Notes under the pieces: generated by a model
Database searches by the model: none
What the model saw: the letters and a program-made list of their open reading frames with translations, nothing else
Told to the model about the DNA's origin: nothing
NCBI GenBank assembly: GCA_030280995.1
Contig: JASXTE010000002.1
Coordinates: 31,758,683-31,822,682 of the forward strand
DNA length: 64,000 nt
Direction of reading: 5' to 3'
DNA from: Hemileia vastatrix
Taxonomy: Eukaryota; Basidiomycota; Pucciniomycetes; Pucciniales; Zaghouaniaceae
Translations under genes and position numbers: made by a program
In this document: in pieces, positions 33,948 to 43,369 of the stretch
How positions within the stretch are numbered: the first letter of the stretch is position 1
Layout of the letters: each line of letters opens with the position of its first letter

Positions 33948-35153
33948 ATGTCTTCTACTAGTGGAACTGCTATGTTGGCTGCTGGTGTACCTGTTAGGGC
34001 ATCAGTAAGGATTGTATCTTGGGTTGGGCCCAAGTTTTCTGGAGATGATTTAGAAGGATTTTTACATAGGTATGAAACTGCAGCTGCGATTGATGGTGCT
34101 TTACCTTTGGATATGGTGAAGCAGATTAGGTTCTTTATTTTGGACAGAGAGGTGGAAAAGGAGGTTATTTCTATGGATGGTTATAAAGATCAAGATTGGA
34201 GAAAGCTCAAGATGGAAATGGAAAAAAGGTGGCCAAAAGTTTATTCATTGGAGGATCTAAAGGATATATCTAGGAAATGGGAATCAAAAGGTGGTGTAAC
34301 ATCTCTGCATCAGTATCATCAGTTTATGGTTGAATTTCAGGTGGTTCTGGATTATTTGTTGGAGTATGAAATTTTATTTCATGATAATGCATCAAAGTAT
34401 GTTTTTTGGGATGCTATGGGGGAAAAGGTTAAGAAAGATGTTTTGATGGTGCTTATTAATGCGAATTTAATGAAGGATTGCCCAGATGGAGAAACTAGGA
34501 TTCCTGGTATGGAGGTGCTAAAGAAGGCTATTTTAGAACATCTGGATACTCATAATTCTGTTGATTTGGACTCTGGAGAAGACACTGAGGTCGCTCAAGA
34601 GATAGAAGAGGATGGTGTAAAAGAACTAGTTACTGATGAAATTTCGGATTCAGCCATTCCTGAAGATTTTTTCCAGCCTGAAGATATTATTTTTGTTGAA
34701 TCTTCTGTTAGGAAAGAAGAGGTTTCTGAAGATGAAGATATTATTGTCACTGATGAAGAAAATTTGGATGTTGGGGATAATTTTGTTTTGGATAATTTAA
34801 AATTTGATTTAGAGGAATATTTACCTCAGGTTTTGTCTTCAAAAGCGGAGACTGTCTGCAATTCAGATGTGGATATGGTTTATGAATCTGGTATATGTAT
34901 GGTGGATTTGCTTCAATCTCAGGAAGAGATTTTTATGGAGGATATGGTTTTTCCTGCACTAAAAAAGAGTGTAGTGCCATTGGACAATAGGGTGCATAAA
35001 GTGGATGCACTCATATTTTGGAAAAAGGTAGTTTATTTTTTATGTCCTTTTATAGGACAAATTCTGGGAATTTATTTTTGGGTTTTATGGAATCGGTGGA
35101 TAAGCCCTTGGGGCAAAATTATGGATTATATCCAGGGGATATCAAGAATTTAA
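33948..35153 (+). CDS. Gag-like protein of element 4
   Basis: An intact 401-residue frame from ATG 33948 (MSSTSGTAML). Residues about 20-180 resemble a gypsy capsid in layout (WVGPKFSGDDLEGFLHRYE, then WRKLKMEMEKRWPK), followed by an acidic region rich in Glu and Asp (residues about 210-300). I see no CCHC zinc knuckle. Near the end, KVVYFLCPFIGQILGIYFWV looks like a membrane segment (residues about 363-382), which is unusual for Gag. The TAA at 35151 is followed three bases later by a hairpin motif copy. There is no overlap with the next frame (35210). Confidence 0.75.
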   Translation: MSSTSGTAMLAAGVPVRASVRIVSWVGPKFSGDDLEGFLHRYETAAAIDGALPLDMVKQIRFFILDREVEKEVISMDGYKDQDWRKLKMEMEKRWPKVYSLEDLKDISRKWESKGGVTSLHQYHQFMVEFQVVLDYLLEYEILFHDNASKYVFWDAMGEKVKKDVLMVLINANLMKDCPDGETRIPGMEVLKKAILEHLDTHNSVDLDSGEDTEVAQEIEEDGVKELVTDEISDSAIPEDFFQPEDIIFVESSVRKEEVSEDEDIIVTDEENLDVGDNFVLDNLKFDLEEYLPQVLSSKAETVCNSDVDMVYESGICMVDLLQSQEEIFMEDMVFPALKKSVVPLDNRVHKVDALIFWKKVVYFLCPFIGQILGIYFWVLWNRWISPWGKIMDYIQGISRI

Positions 35154-35155
35154 TT

Positions 35156-35178
35156 CCTCCGAAATGAGGATAAACTAC
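35156..35178 (+). promoter_or_regulatory. Stem-loop motif directly after gag stop
   Basis: CCTC-CGAAAT-GAGG followed by ATAAACTAC. From its second base, the same 22 bases follow the pol stop at 39689-39710. Confidence 0.7.
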
Positions 35179-35209
35179 CTAAACTCGGCTGGAATTTTTT
35201 TTTATCGTT

Positions 35210-35650
35210 ATGTCTTCAATTTATTCAGGATTCAAATTATTATGGATGCCCTCATTTTTTGGGGTAGCAGGGGCTGATCACTCTAATGTTGTAATCTCTC
35301 CTCAGGATGAGATCCCAGATTGCAATAGGTCAGCTCACTTGGAGATAATTCAAGTGGATTCTCAATTAATTTCTGTTAATATTACTTTGGAGTGCAAATA
35401 CGTTTTGGACTTTTCTATATGTTTATTGGATTTACCTGGTTTTTCTATTAAATTTAAAAACGGTGAAAAAGGCAAAATGGGCCAAATCAGGTTGGATAAA
35501 AATTGGAAGGGTATGTTTTATGACCTCCAGCAAGAGGTTAAACTGAAATTATATCCTTCTATTTTGGACCTCCAGCAAGAGGGTAAACTGCAAAAATCAC
35601 ATCAAAATACAATTAAAAATCTTGGTATAATTAAAACACAAAAAAAATAA
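35210..35650 (+). CDS. N-terminal part of pol polyprotein, element 4
   Basis: 146 residues from ATG at 35210. The middle (QDEIPDCNRSAHLEI, then ISVNITLECKYVLDFSICLL) could be a diverged aspartic-protease-related or linker domain, but I cannot find a DTG/DSG. The end consists of two DLQQE(V/G)KL peptides. It ends at TAA after an eight-A run near 35640-35647; the sister repeat units have seven A and stay open. It is therefore probably the start of the RT polyprotein, broken by one extra base or joined by frameshifting. Confidence 0.6.
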   Translation: MSSIYSGFKLLWMPSFFGVAGADHSNVVISPQDEIPDCNRSAHLEIIQVDSQLISVNITLECKYVLDFSICLLDLPGFSIKFKNGEKGKMGQIRLDKNWKGMFYDLQQEVKLKLYPSILDLQQEGKLQKSHQNTIKNLGIIKTQKK

Positions 35651-35996
35651 TTTATGTGAAAATGTTATTCCGGACCTCCAGCAAGAGGTTAAACTGCAAT
35701 TATCTCCTTCTATTCCGGACCTCCAGCAAGAGGGTAAACTGCGAAAATCTCATCAAAACCAAATTAAAAATCTCAGTATAAGTAAATCACAAAAAAATAA
35801 TTTATGTGAAAAGGTTATTCCAGACCTCCAGCAAGAGGTTAAACTGCAAGTATCTCCTTCTATTATGGACCTCCAGCAAGAGGGTAAACTGCAAAAATCA
35901 CATCAAAATTCGATTAAAAATCTCAGTATAATTAAAACACAAAAAAATAATTTTTGTGAACATTCAATTCCGGTCCTCCAGCAAGAGGTTAAACTG
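35522..35996 (+). repeat. Tandem repeat with seven hairpin copies in pol
   Basis: Units of about 150 bases, three full plus part of a fourth. Each full unit holds two copies of ACCTC-CAGCAA-GAGG(T/G)T-AAACTG. The starts are 35522, 35567, 35673, 35718, 35823, 35868 and 35973. All read in frame as DLQQEVKL or DLQQEGKL (the last as VLQQEVKL). Confidence 0.9.
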
Positions 35997-38294
35997 CCAA
36001 CTTTCTTTACGGGCGATTTACTGTTGGATAAGGGAAGCAAAGGTGTTGGAAAATCTGTTTATAAATTAGACGAGGGAAAGGAGAAAAGGGTAAAATTTAA
36101 AAATGAAATAAAATATTTTTCTAATTTTTCTTATTCTGATTCTGGCGATGAAGAAGATTCATTTGATGAAATTTTTAATGGCGAATCAAAAGTAAATGTT
36201 TTACCTCAAGTTTATTTAGATGTGGACGCAGCCAAATATAAGAAGGTAGCAAATAAAGTTCGACCTATTAATGAACCGCTAACTGCTGAATTAAATCCAC
36301 CTTTGAGAAGACCAAGGTTATCAAGAGATCCTTATGAAAGTCCCTTGGTAAATAATCCGCCTGAATTTTCTGAGACGTCAAGAATCACTTTTGAGAGACT
36401 GGGTGTTGTTAATTTTGGACCTGATGGTTGGTTGTCTGGAGAAGAGAAGAAGTTGTTGTTGGATGTGATGGTCAAGAGAGAGAAGGCCATTGCTTTTGTA
36501 GAAGAGGAGAGGGGTGTGTTGAAGCATTCCTATGGGGAGCCTTACAAGATTCCTGTGGTATGTCATGAACCGTGGCAGCAGAAACCAATTCCTATTCCGG
36601 CTGCATTGAAAGAAGCTTATATCGAAGTTTTCAGAGAACGGATACGCACTGGACTGTATGAGCAATCAATGTCAAGTTATTCTAGTCCGGTCTTTTGTAT
36701 CAAGAAACCGAATGGCAAGCTTAGAGTTGTTCATGATCTTAGGGAATTAAATAGGGTTACAATAAAGGATGCTGGGATACTGCCTAGTGCTGAGGAGTTT
36801 GTTGAAGCGTTTGCAGGGAGAGTGTGTTATGGTTTAGGAGATATTATGGGTGGATATGATGAGAGAGAGTTACATCCGGACTCAAGGCCTCTCACTACAT
36901 TCGATACACCACTAGGACGTTTACAGTTAACAAGATTACCTCAAGGAGCAACAAATTCGGTTGCAGTTTATCAAGCTCAGATGGCTTGGATCCTTCAAGA
37001 TGAAATTCCACAATATGCTGGAATCTTTATAGATGATGGAGGAATTAAGGGACCAACAACCGACTATGATAACCAGGTGTTGGAAGAGAATCCCGGGATA
37101 CGCAAATTCATTTGGGAGTTTGCAATTACTTTAGAAAGAATCTTGTTTCGAATTGAAGAGGCTGGGTTAACTATTTCAGGTTCAATATTTTCATGTTGTG
37201 TTCCAGCCTTAGAAATATTAGGCCATGTGGTATGTAGAGAGGGTAGGATTATGTCCAAGAAGAAAGTTAACAAAATTCAGTCCTGGCCAAGACCCAAGAA
37301 TACGACCGAAGTTAGAGGGTTTTTAGGCGTTTGCGTATATGTTAGAATGTTTATCAAGGACTTTTCTTCATTGGCAGCTCCATTGAGATGGTTAACGAGA
37401 AAGGATGCAGACTGGGAGTGGGATGAAGAGTGTGAGAAGGCGTTTGTGAAGTTGAAGGAGGTTGTTGGGAAGGATTTAGTCCTGCACAAGTTGGATTATG
37501 GAAAAGATGCTGGCAGAATTTATTTAGCAGTTGATTCAAGTCAGGTTGCAGCTGGGGCGGTTTTGTCTCAGATGGATAAAGCTGGTTACATCAGGCCAGT
37601 TAGGTATGAATCTGTAGTATTTACTGAGGTCAAATCAAGATATTTTCAACCAAAATTGGAATTATGTGGTGTGGCGAAAATACTGAAGAAACTTCAGCAT
37701 ATTTTGTGGGGGCAACATTTTGAGTTGCAAGTGGATGCGAAATCGTTAATCCAGATGATTAATTCCCCAAGTTTACCGAATGCACCCATGACAAGATGGG
37801 TAGCTTTTATTCAACATTTTTCGTTTGATTTAGTTCATAAGCCTGGCAAAACTTTTACTATGCCAGATGGTTTATCAAGGAGACCACCCACTGAAGAAGA
37901 TTCAGACTCAGAAGAGTTCGATGAAGATATACCTATTATCAAAGCCAGCACTAAAGGAGCTGAAGACTTTCCATACCTCCCCCATGAGGTTAAACTGGCA
38001 GGACTATTGTGTTTAGATTATGGTGATGATGACCTCCACCAAGAGGATAAACTGGAAAATAGTTTTTATGTTAATAAAGGTGTTGGAAAAGGTGTAGATA
38101 AATTCGGCAGAGAGGAGGTAGAAGAATATGTGGTGTATGTAGAGGAAGATGGATTGGTAGTGTGGGATAGTAGTAAATTAAGGAATGGTGTATATGTTGG
38201 AGAATTAGAGAATTTAAATAAAAATGTGGATAAAGAGAAAGAGGTATTTTCAAATACGGTTTACGAAGGATCCAAAGGTTCAGAAGAAAAATGA
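35865..38294 (+). CDS. Reverse transcriptase-RNase H, element 4
   Basis: 809 residues from ATG 35865, though the frame is open upstream to the repeat. After an acidic linker come RT motifs (SSPVFCIKKPNGKLRVVHDL, GLGDIMGGYDER, LPQGATNSV) and the catalytic site GIFIDDGGIKG, with Phe in place of the usual Tyr of YxDD. The connection (EILGHVVCREGRI, EVRGFLGVCVYVRMFI) follows, then RNase H (YLAVDSSQVAAGAVLSQ, ELCGVAKILKKLQ, VDAKSLIQMI, PDGLSRRPP). Two further hairpin copies at 37976 and 38032 encode YLPHEVKL and DLHQEDKL near the end. TGA at 38292 and again at 38331 lies in frame before the integrase. Confidence 0.85.
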   Translation: MDLQQEGKLQKSHQNSIKNLSIIKTQKNNFCEHSIPVLQQEVKLPTFFTGDLLLDKGSKGVGKSVYKLDEGKEKRVKFKNEIKYFSNFSYSDSGDEEDSFDEIFNGESKVNVLPQVYLDVDAAKYKKVANKVRPINEPLTAELNPPLRRPRLSRDPYESPLVNNPPEFSETSRITFERLGVVNFGPDGWLSGEEKKLLLDVMVKREKAIAFVEEERGVLKHSYGEPYKIPVVCHEPWQQKPIPIPAALKEAYIEVFRERIRTGLYEQSMSSYSSPVFCIKKPNGKLRVVHDLRELNRVTIKDAGILPSAEEFVEAFAGRVCYGLGDIMGGYDERELHPDSRPLTTFDTPLGRLQLTRLPQGATNSVAVYQAQMAWILQDEIPQYAGIFIDDGGIKGPTTDYDNQVLEENPGIRKFIWEFAITLERILFRIEEAGLTISGSIFSCCVPALEILGHVVCREGRIMSKKKVNKIQSWPRPKNTTEVRGFLGVCVYVRMFIKDFSSLAAPLRWLTRKDADWEWDEECEKAFVKLKEVVGKDLVLHKLDYGKDAGRIYLAVDSSQVAAGAVLSQMDKAGYIRPVRYESVVFTEVKSRYFQPKLELCGVAKILKKLQHILWGQHFELQVDAKSLIQMINSPSLPNAPMTRWVAFIQHFSFDLVHKPGKTFTMPDGLSRRPPTEEDSDSEEFDEDIPIIKASTKGAEDFPYLPHEVKLAGLLCLDYGDDDLHQEDKLENSFYVNKGVGKGVDKFGREEVEEYVVYVEEDGLVVWDSSKLRNGVYVGELENLNKNVDKEKEVFSNTVYEGSKGSEEK

Positions 38295-38333
38295 CAACAT
38301 AGCTTGATTAAAGATTTATTTAGGGGTCAATGA

Positions 38334-39688
38334 TTATTGGCTCATTCATGTGCAGGAGATATTGGTGATAGAGAAGTCCCTATTGATGTTATATTAATCG
38401 ATTTTCAAGATGAAGTCTGGGGTCAGACTGGTTTTTATTTTTTGTTAGTCAAATATTTGTTGACTTTAGAGAGGCCAGAAGATTGTGAAGACAATGAATG
38501 GGTGGCTATCAAGAGGAAGTCATCTACGTTTTACCTATCTGGTCGACGTTTAATGAGGAGAAGGTATCCAAATCCTCAAGTAGTCATAACTCAAGAGAAG
38601 GGGCAAGAATTAGTTTTGAAATCACTGCATGAAGATCTCAGGCATAGAGGTGTTGGAGAAACGTTTAGAAGAATTTCTGATCGATTTTGGTGGCCTGGCA
38701 TGAAGATGGCTGTTAAACAGTGGGTTCAGTCATGCGAAGAATGTCAAAGACGAAGTTATTTAAGGCCAAAAGAACCTGGACGCGCGACTGGTGAATATAC
38801 GCTCTTTGGAAGAGTTAGTTTAGATGCCGTTCATATAAAAGAGGGACGGTATAAATATTTAATTGTGGCCAGAGATGATTTATCTGGTTGGGTAGAGGCA
38901 GCGCCTCTTATTAATTTAACTGCCAAAAATGTGGCAGAATTTTTATTGAATAATTGGGTATATAGGTATGGAGTGATGAAATTGGTAACGGTAGATGGAG
39001 GTCCTGAATTTGGGACAGAGTTTAAAGAGGCCGTATTGAAAGTTGGATCAAAGGTTAGGGTAGCAACCCCATATTATCCCGAAGCTGAAGGCATGGTTGA
39101 AAGAGGGCATCAAGTTATTAAGGATGCTTTAGTTAAAATGTGTGGGACAAGTGCCAAAAAGTGGAGGCACTATTTACCTTTAGTTTTATTTGCTGATCGA
39201 ATCACTGCCAAAAGGACGACCGGATTTTCACCTTATGAACTTGTTTTTGGACAGAAAGCAGTTTTACTGGTTAATTTAGAAGCTTAATCATATCTTGGAG
39301 TTGACTGGGGCACGGTCAAAACTACTGAAGAATTATTGTGTGCAAGAATGATGCAGCTAGAAAAGAAAGAAGAATATTTGAAAAGGCATATTCGCGGATG
39401 ATGAAGATCCGAAATCAATCAGTTAGATATTGGGATGAGCGGTTGGCACATCGATTAAGGAAACCTTTGAACCCAGGAGATATGGTCCTGGTGTATAATA
39501 GGAGTTTGGAAAGTCAGTGGGGAAAGATGTTTGCAGATAGGTGGAATGGACCGTATAAAATCAAGGAGCAAGTTTCCGGCGGTTCATATGTGCTAGAAGA
39601 GTTGGATGGAGTAGTATTAAAGAAGAGGGTAGCAGCCGATCAAGTGAAACGGTTCTATCCTAGAGGCACCAGGAGTGCCGAAGTCTAA
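38334..39688 (+). CDS. Integrase, element 4 (one frame break)
   Basis: This continues the RT frame after the TGA at 38331. The H2C2 finger (LHEDLRHRGVGETFRR to CEECQRRS), then the core with Asp in SLDAVHI, Asp in VTVDGGPEFGTEF and Glu in EAEGMVERGHQV are all present. TAA at 39285 and a frame change near 39375 separate the C-terminal part (39338-39688), which holds the GPY-like RWNGPYKIKEQ segment and stops at 39686. No chromodomain is recognisable. As read it would need readthrough or is slightly broken. Confidence 0.82.
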
Positions 39689-40653
39689 CTCCGAAATGAG
39701 GATAAACTACAATTTTAATGACTTTTATTAAATTTATACCTCCGCAACGGTGATAAACTATGATATCAACGAAATTTTATGATGACCTCCGCAACAAGGA
39801 TAAACTATCTTCTTTTTTATCAAAATACTTTACTATCGTTACATTGTATATGGTCGACGAAACTATGATGAAACTTAACGAAATTCAAGAAGACCTTCTT
39901 TGAAATTTTCAAAAAAACTTAAAATTCTTTAAATATGGGTGAAGATAGTGTTGGAAATTTTTTTAAAATTTATTGGAAGAAGTGTTCACAGGGGAACCTT
40001 CTTAATTTAATATTGGCAAGTGTGGGGGTAATTTATGGGCTGGCTGCTCTATACACAATTACCCCATAATGTTCGTTTCCAAAATTTTCCCTGTTTCTAG
40101 TTGAATCCTGGCTTTGTCTTTTAATTTTAGGAAGTCCACTAAGACTATAAACTGGAACGAATCAAGAGACACCGCTCTCAACGCCGGATTCAAGATTTTT
40201 TTATTTAATTTTGTTTTTGATTTTTTTATGATAGATTGTGATTTCTTTTCTTTAATATATATTATGAATTATTGTAAAGGTGATGCTCACTGGTGGTCTC
40301 TAATCATTTTTATAAATTGGAGGGAGCCCACCCAGTGATCATCATTATAAAAATTATCTTCTAAAAAACTTTCATTTATTTTATTTTCTTTTCAATTTCT
40401 CAAAATTGTGTAACCACATCAAGTTGCACTTGGATGTGGGTATGATGTCGAGGGTACGGCTCATCAAATGGCCGGGGGGAATCTTTTAAAATTTTAATTC
40501 TGATAATTTTTTTATTATTACTTTTTTTATCTTTCTTTTCACATTTGTTTATCTTTCTTTAAAAATTAAATTTTAACTTTTATTTCAAAACTATCTTTTC
40601 TAAATCTTATATTTTAAATTAAAAACAAATTAAAATAAAATAAATAAAAATAA

Positions 40654-40684
<31 letters not shown>

Positions 40685-42198
40685 TAAAAATAAAAATAAA
40701 TAAAAATAAAAATAAATAAATAAAAATAAAATAATAAAAAAAAAAAAAAAAAATGAAAAAATTAATTAATTAAATCAAAAATTTTTACTATATTTCTTAG
40801 TTTTATTTTTCAGTCTTCCTTCTTTTTTAGTTTATTCATATAGTTTAGACAGGAAACAGGGTCTAGGGAAACTCAATACCTATGGGATTTTACTTCAAGA
40901 CATCTGTTAGTCCTCCAAGACTTTAAACTGGCTACTTTTCAAGACGTTCTTTAAGGTTTTTTTTTTATACGTATTTTGGATCTGTTAGTCCTCCAAGACT
41001 TTAAACTGGCTACTGTGCAGGACGTTCTTTAAGGTTTTTTTACACGTATTTTGGATCTGTTAGTCCTCCAAGACTTTAAACTGGCTACTGTTCAAAACTT
41101 TCCTTAAGGTTTTATACAAATTTTGGAGCTGTTAGTCCTCCAAGACTTTAAACTGGCTAATTTTCAAGACTATCGTTAAAATTTTTTATTAGATTTGTTA
41201 GGTCCACCAAGACCTTAAACTGGACTGTTATCAAGCTGTTGGGTCCACCATGACCTTAAACTGGATTTCTTATCGATCAAATGTTTGGTCCACCATGACA
41301 TTAAACTGGATTATCAAATTTATTCAATCTTTGGTCAAGCCTAGGCCTTACTTAGGAATATATCAAGATATTTATGCACTTAAACGATCTTTGGTCCACC
41401 AAGACCATAAACTGGCAATCGATTATATGTTTGGTCCACCAAGACTTTAAACTGGAATGTCAATCTTGTTTGGATAACTCAATTCAATCTATTAATTTAT
41501 CACTGTCCACTAAGACTCTAAACTGGTTATTCAATTATTTCTGGAATTGGGTGCTGATAAGCTTTAGGATGTTAAAATTATAGGTGGTGATGATGCTAAG
41601 GAAAGCATAATGGTTAATTAGGTGAAATTTGTGGCGCTTTAACATGGTCTAAAGTTAATATTATTATTGGAAGCCTGGCAAAAGTATTTTATGGGTTTGC
41701 TGTATAGCAAAGTTTGCAAATTGTGATGAAGGAATCAGAAGTTAGGATGGTAGTTGGATTTTAGGGAATGATTTTTTTTAGTGCCTCATAGTTAGGCCAT
41801 TTTTTTTTTGGTGTGAAGCTTGGAGGACCTTATGGCGAGATTGGAATCATAGAATTTGGCTCAGTGGGGGGCCCTATGAGGTTGGAATCAGGAGTATTCG
41901 GCTCATAGGAAGATCCACTCTCTCAATGCTGTGACAAGAAGGAAGACTGGTATATGGGAGTCTGAAGGGATTCAAACCTTGCTCTCAGTAGTGGAATCAT
42001 CACAAGATTTATATTATTTTATTTTATGTTATATCAAGCCAGAGAAGAAGAAAGAACGTTTTTATTATAAAGAATTAAAAGAAGACCAGCTAAAACAAAT
42101 TTATCAAATTATTTTATTAGAAAAGATAATTCTTTTGGAATTGCTCAACCACTTATGCAAAGTTTTACGAATGGGGACATTCTCAATTGGAGGGAGGA
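39689..42198 (+). other. 3' noncoding region of element 4 with hairpin series
   Basis: It holds hairpin motif copies starting at 39689, 39739, 39786, 40133, 40909, 40987, 41062, 41134, 41201, 41242, 41287, 41393, 41433 and 41504. The stems are CCTC/GAGG, then AGTC/GACT, then GGTC/GACC, always followed by about NTAAACT. A (AAAAT)n tract spans about 40620-40755. 41800-41925 repeats GGAATCA..GGCTCA. The polypurine tract GGAGGGAGGA lies at 42189-42198. I see no protein-coding gene. Confidence 0.8.
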
Positions 42199-43365
42199 TG
42201 TGGTAGCCTAAAGTTTAGTATGGCACCTAAATAGTAAATGGAGTTATTACGGTGTGCAAGATTGGCGCTATTATTTTTTTTATAAAAGGGTTTTATTTAA
42301 TTTATTTGAGTTTTAAATATGAAGAAATTGGTCACGAGCGAATGCCTACACAAAAACAATTTATTTTACGGAGAAAACTTATTTTTACGGTCTGAAAAAT
42401 TTATAAGTATCAAGTCGAGTCACTCAAGAACCTTGGGAAATTTTCCCAGAATTTTTACTATTTTTCTTATATTTTTAAATGAATTTTAAAGTTTTATAGA
42501 AATATTTACGTTTTCAGAAATTACTTAACTTCGATGAATTTTCACGGGGTAATTAGAGCTGCGCAGACTACAAAAATTAGCTTGGTATGTAAAGGAGAAG
42601 TAGCTCTATTATGTGTAATTTTTCTAGATTTTTTATTATAGTTTTAAGGTTCTAATTGAGTCCGGAAGTCTGGACGGACTCCGTTTCGACTCCGTACGGA
42701 CTCCGTTCCGACTCCGTATGGACTCCGTTCCGACTCCGTTTCGACTCCGTACGGACTCCGTACGGGCTCCGGATTGACTCTGGGAGAGCTCTGGAGGGGA
42801 AAACTTAGGCACGTGACTAGGAATACTTAAGCGCCTCTCAAACTCGAAATTGAGAGGGAGGACACATCATACAGCTTAATCATTAACCACCACGGTCTCA
42901 TTTTTTATTACTCAACAAATTAAAATAAGTTATAATACCCTTATAACATTTATTATTTTACATAACATTTTAGAAATACAATTCAACAATTTAAATCACA
43001 CTTCATATAGGGTATCTTTAGAAAGGTCTTCATCACTGGGACTTGATTATTGCTGTCTCATAAAAACTCAAATTATTATAAAAACATAAAAGTCAATCTT
43101 TTCAGATCTTTCACTGGTACACCTTAATTGTTGTTATCAGTATTTCTTTCTCAACAGCCACTTTTACTTAAATCTCAATAAGCGTTAAACATATCAGAGT
43201 TTCATTATTTTTTTATCAATCAGATCCAAGTAGACTGGTTAGCTTAGTGATTTAGAATTCCCATTTTGTTATTTTTATTTGAAGGACGGGGTTTTCAGCT
43301 AAATCCACATATCTCCTCCGGATTCTGCTTACAGCAAGGCGACTGTAAGAGTTTACCTTACCATA
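42199..43365 (+). repeat. 3' LTR of element 4
   Basis: 1,167 bases. It is 22 longer than the 5' LTR, fully explained by two more 11-bp units in the GACTCCGT array at about 42676-42773. Confidence 0.93.
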
Positions 43366-43369
43366 ACAG

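Larger units (their letters stand above)
32628..43365 (+). mobile_element. Hairpin-bearing gypsy retrotransposon (element 4), 10.7 kb
   Basis: The LTRs 32628-33772 and 42199-43365 begin TGTGGTAG and end TTACCATA. ACAG flanks both sides (32624-32627 and 43366-43369), and the RT of element 2 continues on both sides. It differs from the other gypsy elements: a different gag, an RT with FIDD, no recognisable chromodomain and a long 3' noncoding region. Twenty-four copies of a stem-loop plus NTAAACT motif lie on its sense strand. By eye the LTRs differ by few substitutions and by two 11-bp repeat units, so it is the youngest large insertion here. Confidence 0.93.

Noticed and set aside
38071..38253. 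Minus-strand His/Leu-rich frame
   Set aside because: Antisense shadow of the acidic end of the RT-RNase H frame.
40910..41526. CRISPR-like series of short repeats
   Set aside because: The spacing is irregular, the context is eukaryotic with retrotransposon LTRs, and spacers are not of uniform length. Better explained as the stem-loop motif series.
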